64,000 nucleotides of DNA from an uncultured bacterium (GTDB lineage Bacteria > Pseudomonadota > Alphaproteobacteria > Sphingomonadales > Sphingomonadaceae). Position 1 is the first letter of the stretch. Each line of letters starts with the position of its first letter. The position numbers and the translations under genes were made by a program. The stretch covers positions 496,001-560,000 of the forward strand of contig CALOGB020000056.1 of NCBI GenBank assembly GCA_942636505.2, in the 5' to 3' direction. The notes under the pieces were generated by a model. The model saw only the letters and a program-made list of their open reading frames with translations, had not been told where the DNA came from and did no database searches. Of this stretch, positions 1-8,072 are shown piece by piece.

Positions 1-31
1 CCCGAGGCTCTCAGCGAGTCCGTCGGGGGTC

Positions 32-175
32 TTATGCCACGATTGCGGTGGTTACCGCGATGGGCGTTGCGTTGGTTGCGATCGCGGGGCCGACTGCGCC
101 GAGGACGCAGGTTGCGCTGACGACGATGGTGCAGAGGGTGGCGGCGACGGTGCGGGCGATGGTGGTGTTGAACAT
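32..175 (-). CDS. Small putative exported protein (47 aa), first ORF behind a sigma-54 promoter
   Basis: A complete 47-codon ORF starts with ATG at 175 and stops with TAA at 32-34. An AAGGGG Shine-Dalgarno lies about 7 bases before the start. The protein has a short Arg-containing N-region and then an almost unbroken Ala/Val/Thr/Ile stretch, so it looks like a signal peptide or a single membrane segment. I do not recognise a family. It is transcribed away from the PspF-type activator and lies about 45 bases downstream of a strong sigma-54 promoter match. It is therefore probably the first gene of the regulon that PspF controls, with the next genes off the window to the left. It is short, so a non-coding leader is the main alternative. 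Confidence 0.5.
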   Translation of the reverse strand: MFNTTIARTVAATLCTIVVSATCVLGAVGPAIATNATPIAVTTAIVA

Positions 176-231
176 GGTGGATCCCCTTTAAGGATAGTTG
201 GTTCCGCTATTCGGCGGGTTGCCTGAAGCAT

Positions 232-247
232 TGCATGTCTCGTGCCA
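232..247 (-). promoter_or_regulatory. Sigma-54 (-24/-12) promoter reading leftward
   Basis: On the minus strand the sequence is TGGCAC, five bases, then ATGCA. This matches the sigma-54 consensus TGGCAC-N5-TTGCA at all but one position and keeps the invariant GG and GC. Transcription would start near 220 and run into the 47-aa ORF. The divergent neighbour encodes an enhancer-binding protein of the sigma-54 class, which makes the match biologically coherent. Confidence 0.8.
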
Positions 248-347
248 GTTTCGAAAACGGCGGAATTGCAGGGGTTTGCGCGATTTCAGGTGTTTGGGCT
301 GTGGCGGAAGCTTGCCAAGAGTTGGGAATTCGCGCCACATCTTCGCC

Positions 348-1385
348 ATGGAGCGAACAACCCAGGTCATCGGCGAGTCCGGCACGTTCATGGCAGCGCT
401 CGAACGCGCGTCCAGGGCCGCAGCACTGGACCGGCCCGTGCTAGTGATCGGCGAGCGCGGCACGGGCAAGGAACTGGTCGCCGAACGCCTTCACCGCTTG
501 TCGCCGCGGTGGGATCAGCCATTGGTGATCATGAACTGCGCGGCGTTGCCCGAGACGCTGATCGAGGCGGAATTGTTCGGGCATGAAGCGGGCGCGTTCA
601 CCGGCGCGACCAAGGCGCGGGTAGGGCGGTTCGAGGAGGCCGATGGCGGCACGCTGTTCCTCGACGAACTCGGTACGCTGTCGATGGCGGCGCAGGACCG
701 GCTGTTGCGCGCGGTCGAATATGGCGAGATCACGCGGATCGGCTCGTCGCGACCCATGCGCGTCGACGTCCGGATCGTCGCGGCGACCAACGAGCATCTG
801 CCCGACAAGGTCGATCGCCACGAGTTTCGCGCGGATCTGCTCGACCGCTTGTCGTTCGAGGTGGTGACGTTGCCACCTTTGCGCGCGCGGACCGGCGACG
901 TGGTGGTGCTGGCAGAGCATTTCGGGCGGCGCATGGCGTCGGAACTGGGGCGCGAACGCTGGGAAGGGTTCGGCCCGGCGGCGATGGACGCGCTGATCGC
1001 TTACAGCTGGCCGGGCAACGTGCGCGAACTGCGTAACGTCGTCGAGCGGGCGGTATATCGTTGGGAGCAGGCCGGGCCGATCGACGCGATCGAGATCGAC
1101 CCGTTCCAGTCACCGCATCGGCCGGGGGCTTCGACTGCGCCTAAACCTATGGCTGTGCCGCCCCGCGATGCCGAAGCGGAGGGTGGCGAAGACCCGGTGG
1201 TCGCGTGCGAGGAAGGTCCCTCGGACTTCAAGTCCCGCGTATCCCGCTTCGAACGCGACCTCCTCTCGCGAGCCCTATCGGAACACCGCTTCAACCAACG
1301 CGCCACCGCCGAAGCGCTAGGGCTGAGCTACGACCAACTCCGCCACGCCCTGAAACGCCACGACCTCCTAAACGCGGGAGCCTGA
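348..1385 (+). CDS. pspF: PspF-type sigma-54 enhancer-binding activator
   Basis: A 345-residue AAA+ activator of sigma-54 RNA polymerase. The ATPase begins almost at the N-terminus with no receiver or GAF domain, as in PspF. Visible motifs are Walker A (GERGTGKE, about 35-42), the sigma-54-contacting GAFTGA loop (about 82-87) and Walker B (GGTLFLDE, about 100-107). A Fis-type helix-turn-helix occupies roughly residues 310-340. E. coli PspF is about 325 aa. ATG 348 is chosen because a longer open frame upstream would read through the divergent sigma-54 promoter; the ribosome-binding site is weak. The genes it activates are presumably to the left. In the known system PspA restrains PspF, but no pspA is inside the window. 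Confidence 0.85.
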   Translation: MERTTQVIGESGTFMAALERASRAAALDRPVLVIGERGTGKELVAERLHRLSPRWDQPLVIMNCAALPETLIEAELFGHEAGAFTGATKARVGRFEEADGGTLFLDELGTLSMAAQDRLLRAVEYGEITRIGSSRPMRVDVRIVAATNEHLPDKVDRHEFRADLLDRLSFEVVTLPPLRARTGDVVVLAEHFGRRMASELGRERWEGFGPAAMDALIAYSWPGNVRELRNVVERAVYRWEQAGPIDAIEIDPFQSPHRPGASTAPKPMAVPPRDAEAEGGEDPVVACEEGPSDFKSRVSRFERDLLSRALSEHRFNQRATAEALGLSYDQLRHALKRHDLLNAGA

Positions 1386-1390
1386 CCCTA

Positions 1391-1505
1391 CTTCCCCCCT
1401 CCCTGAAAGGGAGGGGACGGGGGTGGGTAGGCTTCCGCATCAGGCGACGTCAGCGGCACAAGCGGGCCGACCCACCCCCAACCCCTCCCTTCCAGGGGGG
1501 GGGAA
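1391..1505. repeat. Intergenic palindromic repeat, family A, copy 1
   Basis: The outer arms are complementary G-runs and C-runs (CCCTCCCTGAAAGGGAGGGG at one end, a CCCCTCCCTTCC-type arm at the other). An inner GGGTGGGT/ACCCACCC pair follows. It begins a few bases after the pspF stop and ends at the end of the convergent antiporter gene. The same layout recurs near 14710 and 39710. It could act as a bidirectional terminator or 3'-end stabiliser, but no T-tract is present. Confidence 0.85.
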
Positions 1506-1513
1506 GAAAAGCG

Positions 1514-2722
1514 TCACCCGCTCTTCCCCACCAACCCCGCCAGCTTCTTCAACTTCGGCGCGACCACCGGCACCGTCAGCATCGTGCTCGCCAGCGCCAT
1601 CAGCAGCAGCGCCGTGAACGTCTCATTCGTAATGATCTTCTTATCCAGCAGGATGTTGACGAAGATGATCATGATCAGCGCCTTGGTCTGGAGCAGCCAG
1701 CCGATCGCCGAAGCCTCGCCCGGCCGCCACTTCAGGATCCGCCCGGCGGCGTGAACGCCCGCCAGCTTGCCGCCGACCGACGCGACCAGCAGCAACGCCG
1801 CCGCGCCGAACACCGCGTAACCGCCGACCGCCCACTGCGTCTTCAATCCCGTAGACAGGAAGAACACGGGCATCACCGCGAGCAGTACGAAGTGGCGGAA
1901 CTGGTCCATCCTGGCGGTCGTGAACCATTTCGAATCGAGCACCGCGCCCGACAGGAATGCGCCGACCATGAAGTGCAGCCCCGCCCAATCCGCCGCGAAC
2001 CCGCACCCGGCGAGCCAAATCAGGCTGACATACCAGCGATCACTCTCCTCGATCCGCGCCATCAGTTTGCGCACGATCAGCGTGGCAATCGCGAACCCGA
2101 CCAGGAAGCCGCCCTGTCGCCCGACGCGCTCCCAATCGAGCAGGATCAGCGCGAGCACGCCCCAGATCGCGATGTCGTCGAGGCTCGCATAGCGCAGGAT
2201 CCGCTGCCCGATCGGCTCGCGCAAAATCTCGAGCTTTTCGAGGAAGAGGACGAGGATGGGGAGGGCGGTGACCGCGCAGGCCATGCCGATGCCGAGTACC
2301 ACCTGCCACGTCGCGCCGTCCGGCCCACGCCAGCCTGGGTAGCGCAACATCAGCACCGCCGCGATGCTGCCGGTGATCAGCGGCACCGCGAGCGCGAGCC
2401 CTGCGGTCACGCCGGTTTCGCCGCGGCGCTTCCACGCCTCGCCGAGGTCGAGTTCGATACCGGCGACCCACACGAACATCATGACCGCCCACCATGCGAT
2501 GCCGTTCAGCGAGCCCAAGGTCGCGGGCGTGAAGACCGTCGCGTAATAGTCGGGATACGCCGCCCCCAGCACGCCCGGCCCGAGCAGGATGCCGCCGAAG
2601 ATCTGCACTACCACCAGCGGTGCCCAGTAATCGGTCCGCCCGAGCCGCCACACCAGATACGGCACGGTAAAGATGATGAGTATCGCGAGGAGGAAGACCT
2701 CCGTCGGCGTCATGGCGTGCAT
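1514..2722 (-). CDS. Cation:proton antiporter, CPA2 (Kef-like) membrane domain
   Basis: A 402-residue polytopic membrane protein with about 12 hydrophobic segments and no C-terminal TrkA-N nucleotide-binding domain, so it is a transport domain only. The layout (GILLGPGVLG near the N-terminus, a paired charged stretch LDDIAIWG in the middle) fits the monovalent cation:proton antiporter-2 family. Ion specificity cannot be read from sequence. ATG 2722 has GGGGGAT five bases upstream; a second in-frame ATG three codons later (2713) is possible. It converges with pspF across a palindromic repeat and diverges from the beta-helix gene. Confidence 0.8.
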   Translation of the reverse strand: MHAMTPTEVFLLAILIIFTVPYLVWRLGRTDYWAPLVVVQIFGGILLGPGVLGAAYPDYYATVFTPATLGSLNGIAWWAVMMFVWVAGIELDLGEAWKRRGETGVTAGLALAVPLITGSIAAVLMLRYPGWRGPDGATWQVVLGIGMACAVTALPILVLFLEKLEILREPIGQRILRYASLDDIAIWGVLALILLDWERVGRQGGFLVGFAIATLIVRKLMARIEESDRWYVSLIWLAGCGFAADWAGLHFMVGAFLSGAVLDSKWFTTARMDQFRHFVLLAVMPVFFLSTGLKTQWAVGGYAVFGAAALLLVASVGGKLAGVHAAGRILKWRPGEASAIGWLLQTKALIMIIFVNILLDKKIITNETFTALLLMALASTMLTVPVVAPKLKKLAGLVGKSG

Positions 2723-2970
2723 GTGGATCCCCCGCGCCGGTCGGTTCCCCCCGCCGGCTTTGTTACGGTAGCGGTATTATGCGGTCGACGCGGGCACGGC
2801 AATATGCGGAAGCCGGGATCGACCCATCCCGGTTCATTCTTTCCAATGCTTCATAACGGGACAGGCCTCGTCAAAGCGCGGCGGACGGACTGGTCGAAGC
2901 GCGACGTTCCGTGCGATCACGCAGCCCATATTGTCGGTGGGCAACCGCCGCGGAACGAAGAGGATCTCGG

Positions 2971-3891
2971 ATGAAACGATCGTTGCTCGCCCTCGCGCTG
3001 TTCGCCGCGCCCGCGTTCGCGCAAAGCTCGGCGCCGTTCACCGTGAACGGGCAGGGGTTCGCGACGCTGCAGGAGGCGGTCTCCTCGATCCGGCTGGGCA
3101 CCGCGACGATCCTGATCGCGCCGGGCACCTACCGGCAATGTGCGGTGCAGGCCGGCGGCCACATCACCTTCAAGGCGGTCAAGCCCGGCACCGCGATCTT
3201 CGAGAAGGTCGCCTGCGAGGACAAGGCAGCGCTGGTCCTGCGCGGGCAGGGCTCGGTCGTCGATGGACTCGTCTTCCGCAGCTACCGCGTGTCGGACGGC
3301 AACGGCGCGGGCATCCGCACTGAGATGGGCGACCTGACCGTCACCAACGCGATGTTCCTCGACAGCCAGGAGGGCATCCTCGGCGGCGAACCGACCGGCC
3401 AGAAGATCCTCATCGACCATTCTACCTTCGCCGGGCTCGGCCAGTGCGACGAATCGCCCGGCTGTTCGCATGCGATCTACCTCGCCAACAAGGGCAGCGT
3501 GACGATCACCAACTCGCGGTTCGAACGCGGGACGGGCGGCCATTACGTCAAGCTGCGCGTGCCCACCGTGTCGATCACCGACAACAGCTTCGACGATACC
3601 GCGGGGAGGAAGACCAACTACATGATCGACCTTCCCGAAGGCGCCACCGGCCTGATCGCGCGCAACACCTTCGTGCAGGGCCGTAACAAGGAGAACCACA
3701 CCGGCCTGATCGTGGTCGCGGCGGAAGCGCAGACGTATCCCTCGACCGGGTTGCGGGTCGAAGGGAACGACGCGCGACTGTCGCCGGGGGACAGCAGCAG
3801 CCCGGCGTTCCTCGCGGACTATAGCCACGATAAGCTCGCGCTGGGCGCGAACCGGTTGGGCACCGGGCTGCGGGCGTTCGAGACGCGGTAG
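2971..3891 (+). CDS. Secreted right-handed parallel beta-helix protein
   Basis: A 306-residue protein with a clear signal peptide (MKRSLLALALFAAPAFAQ, cleavage after residue ~18). It then has repeating short beta-rung motifs with regularly spaced Asn, Val, Ile and Gly, such as VTITNSRF and VSITDNSF. This is the pattern of the pectate-lyase-like right-handed parallel beta-helix fold. ATG 2971 has AGAGGA about 9 bases upstream and places the signal peptide at the very start. No polysaccharide-lyase catalytic residues can be assigned, so the substrate is unknown. Surface or periplasmic carbohydrate binding or degradation is plausible. The gene is monocistronic and convergent with the phosphatase gene. 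Confidence 0.7.
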   Translation: MKRSLLALALFAAPAFAQSSAPFTVNGQGFATLQEAVSSIRLGTATILIAPGTYRQCAVQAGGHITFKAVKPGTAIFEKVACEDKAALVLRGQGSVVDGLVFRSYRVSDGNGAGIRTEMGDLTVTNAMFLDSQEGILGGEPTGQKILIDHSTFAGLGQCDESPGCSHAIYLANKGSVTITNSRFERGTGGHYVKLRVPTVSITDNSFDDTAGRKTNYMIDLPEGATGLIARNTFVQGRNKENHTGLIVVAAEAQTYPSTGLRVEGNDARLSPGDSSSPAFLADYSHDKLALGANRLGTGLRAFETR

Positions 3892-3910
3892 TCTGATCGG
3901 CGTCCCACCC

Positions 3911-4005
3911 CAAATCCGTCACCCCAGCGAAAGCTGGGGTATCCCGTTTGGGATGGGCCGCACGGTCAGGGGGAGATCCCAGCTTTCGCTGGTATGACGG
4001 ATTTG
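3911..4005. repeat. Intergenic palindromic repeat, family C, copy 1
   Basis: Outer arms CAAATCCGTCA and TGACGGATTTG are perfectly complementary. Inside them are CCCAGCGAAAGCTGGG and its near mirror image. It sits between convergent stop codons (beta-helix gene and phosphatase). The copy at 32591-32676 shares the same core. Confidence 0.85.
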
Positions 4006-4052
4006 CGGCGAGCGGCACGCCACCAGACAAGATTCTCGGTGAGGCGCGACGC

Positions 4053-5681
4053 TCAGGTGCCGCAAGTACTCGCAGCCCCCGGATCGAGATCCAGACAGCG
4101 CCCATCCAGCCCGCTAACCGGCAACCCGATCGTCGCCGCCAGCGTCGGCACGATATCCACCGTCTCCACCGACAGCGGCTGCTCGAACCCAGTCATCCCC
4201 TTGCGCCAGAACAGGATCGGGACGCGGCGGTCGTAGTCCCACGGCGACCCGTGAGTCTCGACATATCCCCCCGCCGGCGACACAATCGTCGTCACGCGTG
4301 GCTTGAGCAGCACTACCATCTGACCGGACCGCTCGGGATAGAACGACGCCCGCGCCCGCTCGATCAGCGTCCAGGTCTCGGGCGGAGACTTCGCCATCGG
4401 CGTCGCCATGATCTCGGCGGCGGAGTAGGCCCCCGCAATCTGCGGCATCGCCCGATACCGGCGCAGCGCCTCGGCAAGCACCTTGGCCTGCGTCTTCGCC
4501 GGCAGCGTATCGTCGATATAGACGTCGCCCTCGGTCCCGAGCAGCACGCTCCCCGGCAGCCCCAGATCCTTGGCGATCGCGGTGCCGACCTGCTTGGCCA
4601 GCACGCTTTCGTCCATGTGCGCCTCCATCGGCATCGCGCGCTGCTGCTGGCGCTCGGTCGCGTCATGGGCGCCGTGATCCGCGGTCAGTACGACCTCGTA
4701 ATCGACGCCGGTTTCGTCCATCACGTTGAAGAAATCGCCGAGCGTCTTGTCGAGCTGCGCCATCTGGATGCACATCTCCGAGCCCTGCGTCCCGTAGGTA
4801 TGGCCGATATAGTCGGTCGCCGACGCGCCGATATCGATGATGTCGGTCTGCGGCCCTTTGCCGAGCTTCATGTCCTGCACCAGCGCCGCCGCCATCGCGA
4901 ACACCGCTGCGTCCGAAGCCGGCGACACGCGGAAGCCCTTCGCGTCGCCCGCCTCGCGCTCGAAGCGCCCCTGGCCGTAGGTCTTGCCAGCGATCACGAT
5001 CGGATGGTTCACGCCCGCGCAATAGCCGGGCAGCGGCAGCGCCACCTGCGGCTTGGCGATCAGCGCGGCGACCGCGTCGCGCGTGCGCTGCACCGCCGGC
5101 GGCACCGCGCGGCCCGCATAGGAAACGTACGTCTTGCCGTCCCACCACCAGAGCTCGTCGACCTTGTGGCCGCCCATCATCACCGCCGCGCGATCCTTGC
5201 CCGCGACAGAGACCGAGCGGGTGCGCGGATCGCGCGCCTTCATCATCTCGCCGAGCGTAGGCACCTTTAGATGCATGTCGGAGACGGTGTAGCTGTCGTG
5301 CGTGCTGCCGGTGACGCGCTCGTCCTCCGAGCAGTACACAACCTTGTCCGGCCGCCCGGCGCGCTGATCTATCCAGTTGTTGGCGATGATCCCGGTATGT
5401 GCGGGCCGCATGCCCGTCAGGATCGTCGAGTGGCCGGGGCACGTCTCGGTCGCGGCGTGGCTCTGATACCCGCTCGGGAACACCGCGCCGTTCAGCAGGC
5501 GCGTGAAGCCACGGGTATAGTGATTGCGATATTGCTGGAACAGGTCGGCGGCGAACTGGTCGACCGAGATCGCGACGATCAGTTTTGGCGGGGTCGTGGG
5601 GGTCGCCGCGGGGGGCGCCGCCGTCTGGGCAGAGACCGAAGCGGCCGAAGTCAGCAGGAGCGCGGCGATAAGTGCTTTCAC
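4053..5681 (-). CDS. Alkaline phosphatase, PafA/SPAP (Sphingomonas-type) family
   Basis: An exported metal-dependent phosphomonoesterase of the type I phosphodiesterase / nucleotide pyrophosphatase superfamily, about 542 residues. Motifs seen are a metal-ligand Asp in AISVDQ, the Thr nucleophile in TETCPGHST, a DIGASATDYIGH metal motif and a C-terminal TADHGAHD metal motif. Thr rather than Ser as nucleophile is the hallmark of PafA and the Sphingomonas enzyme SPAP. I place the start at GTG 5681, because AAAGGA lies six bases before it and it opens directly with a signal peptide (KALIAALLLTSAASVSA). The ATG at 5705 gives eight extra residues but has GAGGG only one base away. It likely releases periplasmic phosphate. 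Confidence 0.88.
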   Translation of the reverse strand: MKALIAALLLTSAASVSAQTAAPPAATPTTPPKLIVAISVDQFAADLFQQYRNHYTRGFTRLLNGAVFPSGYQSHAATETCPGHSTILTGMRPAHTGIIANNWIDQRAGRPDKVVYCSEDERVTGSTHDSYTVSDMHLKVPTLGEMMKARDPRTRSVSVAGKDRAAVMMGGHKVDELWWWDGKTYVSYAGRAVPPAVQRTRDAVAALIAKPQVALPLPGYCAGVNHPIVIAGKTYGQGRFEREAGDAKGFRVSPASDAAVFAMAAALVQDMKLGKGPQTDIIDIGASATDYIGHTYGTQGSEMCIQMAQLDKTLGDFFNVMDETGVDYEVVLTADHGAHDATERQQQRAMPMEAHMDESVLAKQVGTAIAKDLGLPGSVLLGTEGDVYIDDTLPAKTQAKVLAEALRRYRAMPQIAGAYSAAEIMATPMAKSPPETWTLIERARASFYPERSGQMVVLLKPRVTTIVSPAGGYVETHGSPWDYDRRVPILFWRKGMTGFEQPLSVETVDIVPTLAATIGLPVSGLDGRCLDLDPGAASTCGT

Positions 5682-5789
5682 GAACAGTCCTTTAGCCAGC
5701 AACATCCCTCGAGCGAGGCCGTCGCTTTGAAGTGCAATACGACAAGGTCACCGCTATGGCTTTGCGCGATGAACGAAACAAGGATGGCC

Positions 5790-7838
5790 ATGCGCGGATT
5801 ACGTTGCGCCGTGATGACGGTCTTGCTGGCCATCTGCGGGCTGGCGAGTGCGCCCGCGCTTGCGGAATCGCTGAACGGCTCCAGCCAGCATCTGATGATG
5901 AAGCTGGTCGCCGAAAGCGATCACCCGAAAGCCGGCGCGCCGCTGACGATCGCGCTCGCGACGACGCCCGAGACCGGCTGGCACGGCTATTGGCGCAATC
6001 CTGGCGACGCGGGCTTTCCGGCGACGTTCGACTGGACTTTGCCGACGGGCGCGAAGGCAGGCGAGCCCGAATGGCCGGTGCCGACGACGCTGCTGATCGC
6101 GGGCCTGATGAACTATGTCTACGAGGCGCCCTACGCGCCGCTCGTGACGATTCAGGTCCCGGCGGGGCTGGCGGCGGGAACCAAATTCCCGATCCGCCTA
6201 AAGACGAGCTATCTCGTCTGCTCGGCGACGATCTGCGTACCCGAAGAGAAGGCGCTGTCGCTCGATCTCACGATCGGCGACGGCGCGCCATCGCAGGCCG
6301 CCGCGTTCGCCGGCTGGCGTCAGGCGATCCCCAAGCCGCTCGATGCCGGCGCGACCTACGCGGCGAGCAACGGGACGATGCGGATCGCGGTGCCGTTCCC
6401 GGCGAGCGCGAAGATCGACAAGGCGTATTTCTTCCCCGTCACCACCGGCGCGATCGAGAACGGCGCGGCGCAGACGGTCACCCGCGACGGCGACCGGCTG
6501 ACGATCAGCACCAAGGTCGCCGCGAACGCCAAGGCTGGCGGACCGATCAAGGGCGTGCTCCGAATCGGCGACGGGCAGGGGCTCGGCGTCAAGGCGACAC
6601 CCGGTGCGGTGGCTGAAGCGGCCGGCGGCGACGCGACGAGCGCAAGCGGCGAGAGCCTCTGGCTGACGGCGCTGATCGCGTTCGCCGGCGCAGTGCTCGG
6701 CGGGCTGATTCTCAACATCATGCCGTGCGTCTTCCCGATCCTGAGCCTCAAGGCGCTCAGCCTCGCCCGCGGCGGCGCGAGTGAAAAGGACGCGCGGGGT
6801 GAGGCCTTGGCCTATACCGCAGGCGTCGTGCTGGTCTGCCTCGGCCTCGGTGGCGCGATCCTGGCCTTGCGAGCAGGCGGCTCCGCAGTCGGCTGGGCGT
6901 TCCAGTTGCAGCATCCCGGCGCAATCGTCGCACTGCTACTGCTGAGCAGCGCGATCGCGTTCAACCTTGCCGGCCTGTTCGAGGTCCCAACTCCGCGCTT
7001 TGCCGGCGAGAGTGGCGCAAGCGGTGCGTTCGCGACGGGCGCGCTGGCGGCGTTCATCGCGACACCATGCACCGGACCGTTCATGGGTGCGGCACTCGGT
7101 GCGGCGCTGGTGCTGCCATGGCCGGCGGCGCTCGCCGTGTTCGGCGGGCTCGGGATCGGCTTGTCGCTCCCGTTCCTCGCGATCGGCTTCATCCCGTCGT
7201 GGCGGCGCTGGCTGCCGAAGCCCGGCGCGTGGATGGAGACGTTCCGCCATATCCTGTCGGTGCCGATGTTCCTGACCGCGATCGCGCTCGGTTGGGTGCT
7301 GGGGCGACAGACCGGCGTGGATACGCTGACGCTCGCGCTCGTCGCGGTGCTGGCGGTCGGCGCAGTGCTGTGGATCGGCGGCTCGCGTCAGCGCAAGGGC
7401 AAGTCGTTCGGCGTGGTCGCGCAGGTCCTGCTGCTGGTCTTGTTCGTCGGCAGCGCGGTATTGATCTCGCGCGCGCCACCAGTGTCCGCCAAAGTGGCGA
7501 CTGCCGGCGACGAGGCGTTCACCGAGGCCAAGCTCGCCTCGCTGCGCGCCGAGAAGCGCCCGGTGTTCGTCTACTTCACCGCCGACTGGTGCCTGACATG
7601 CAAGGTCAACGAGAAGGCGGCGATCGACACCGCTGGCGTCCGCGACGCCTTCGCCAAGAACAAGGTGGCCGCCTTGATCGGCGACTGGACCGACGGCGAC
7701 CCGGTCATGGGCCGCTTCATCCAGGCCCACAACCGCGCCGGCGTGCCGCTATACCTATACTACGCGCCTGGCGCAGCCGAACCCACAGTCCTCCCGCAGG
7801 TCCTCACGCCAGGCCTGCTCGAAGGGTTGGGCGCATAA
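5790..7838 (+). CDS. DsbD/ScsB-like thiol:disulfide interchange protein
   Basis: About 682 residues in three modules that carry electrons from the cytoplasm to the periplasm. A signal peptide (residues 1-26) precedes a periplasmic nDsbD-like domain with Cys near 144 and 149. The central multi-spanning domain has conserved membrane cysteines in NIMPCVFP (Cys ~313) and ATPCTGPF (Cys ~427). The C-terminal thioredoxin-fold domain carries DWCLTC (Cys ~601 and ~604). ATG 5790 is chosen for AAGGA six bases upstream and the immediate signal peptide; ATGs at 5769 and 5784 are alternatives. It is divergent from the phosphatase, an exported protein, but whether they are functionally linked is unknown. 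Confidence 0.88.
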   Translation: MRGLRCAVMTVLLAICGLASAPALAESLNGSSQHLMMKLVAESDHPKAGAPLTIALATTPETGWHGYWRNPGDAGFPATFDWTLPTGAKAGEPEWPVPTTLLIAGLMNYVYEAPYAPLVTIQVPAGLAAGTKFPIRLKTSYLVCSATICVPEEKALSLDLTIGDGAPSQAAAFAGWRQAIPKPLDAGATYAASNGTMRIAVPFPASAKIDKAYFFPVTTGAIENGAAQTVTRDGDRLTISTKVAANAKAGGPIKGVLRIGDGQGLGVKATPGAVAEAAGGDATSASGESLWLTALIAFAGAVLGGLILNIMPCVFPILSLKALSLARGGASEKDARGEALAYTAGVVLVCLGLGGAILALRAGGSAVGWAFQLQHPGAIVALLLLSSAIAFNLAGLFEVPTPRFAGESGASGAFATGALAAFIATPCTGPFMGAALGAALVLPWPAALAVFGGLGIGLSLPFLAIGFIPSWRRWLPKPGAWMETFRHILSVPMFLTAIALGWVLGRQTGVDTLTLALVAVLAVGAVLWIGGSRQRKGKSFGVVAQVLLLVLFVGSAVLISRAPPVSAKVATAGDEAFTEAKLASLRAEKRPVFVYFTADWCLTCKVNEKAAIDTAGVRDAFAKNKVAALIGDWTDGDPVMGRFIQAHNRAGVPLYLYYAPGAAEPTVLPQVLTPGLLEGLGA

Positions 7839-7844
7839 ACCACG

Positions 7845-7969
7845 ATCCTCCCCCGCCAGGGGGGAGGTGGCTGGCACTTGCCAGACGGAGGGGGAGGAAA
7901 GCGAAACCGCTGTTCCGTGTCCTCCCCCTCCGTCACCTACGGTGCCACCTCCCCCTTGCGGGGGAGGAT
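7845..7969. repeat. Intergenic palindromic repeat, family B, copy 1
   Basis: Outer arms are TCCTCCCCCGCCAGGGGGGA and CCCCCTTGCGGGGGAGGA. Nested inside are a TGGCACTTGCCA arm and a GTCACCTACGGTG arm. It begins a few bases after the DsbD-like stop. Copies near 40690 and 59341 have the same parts; the 59341 copy is in the opposite orientation. Confidence 0.85.
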
Positions 7970-8072
7970 TAACGGCAGCCAGCCTACTAATGCTTACACA
8001 GAATGACTTGTGCGGCGCAGCGATGCGTTGCAGCATGGAACCGCAACGCTTGATGGGGAATTGACCGTTTCG

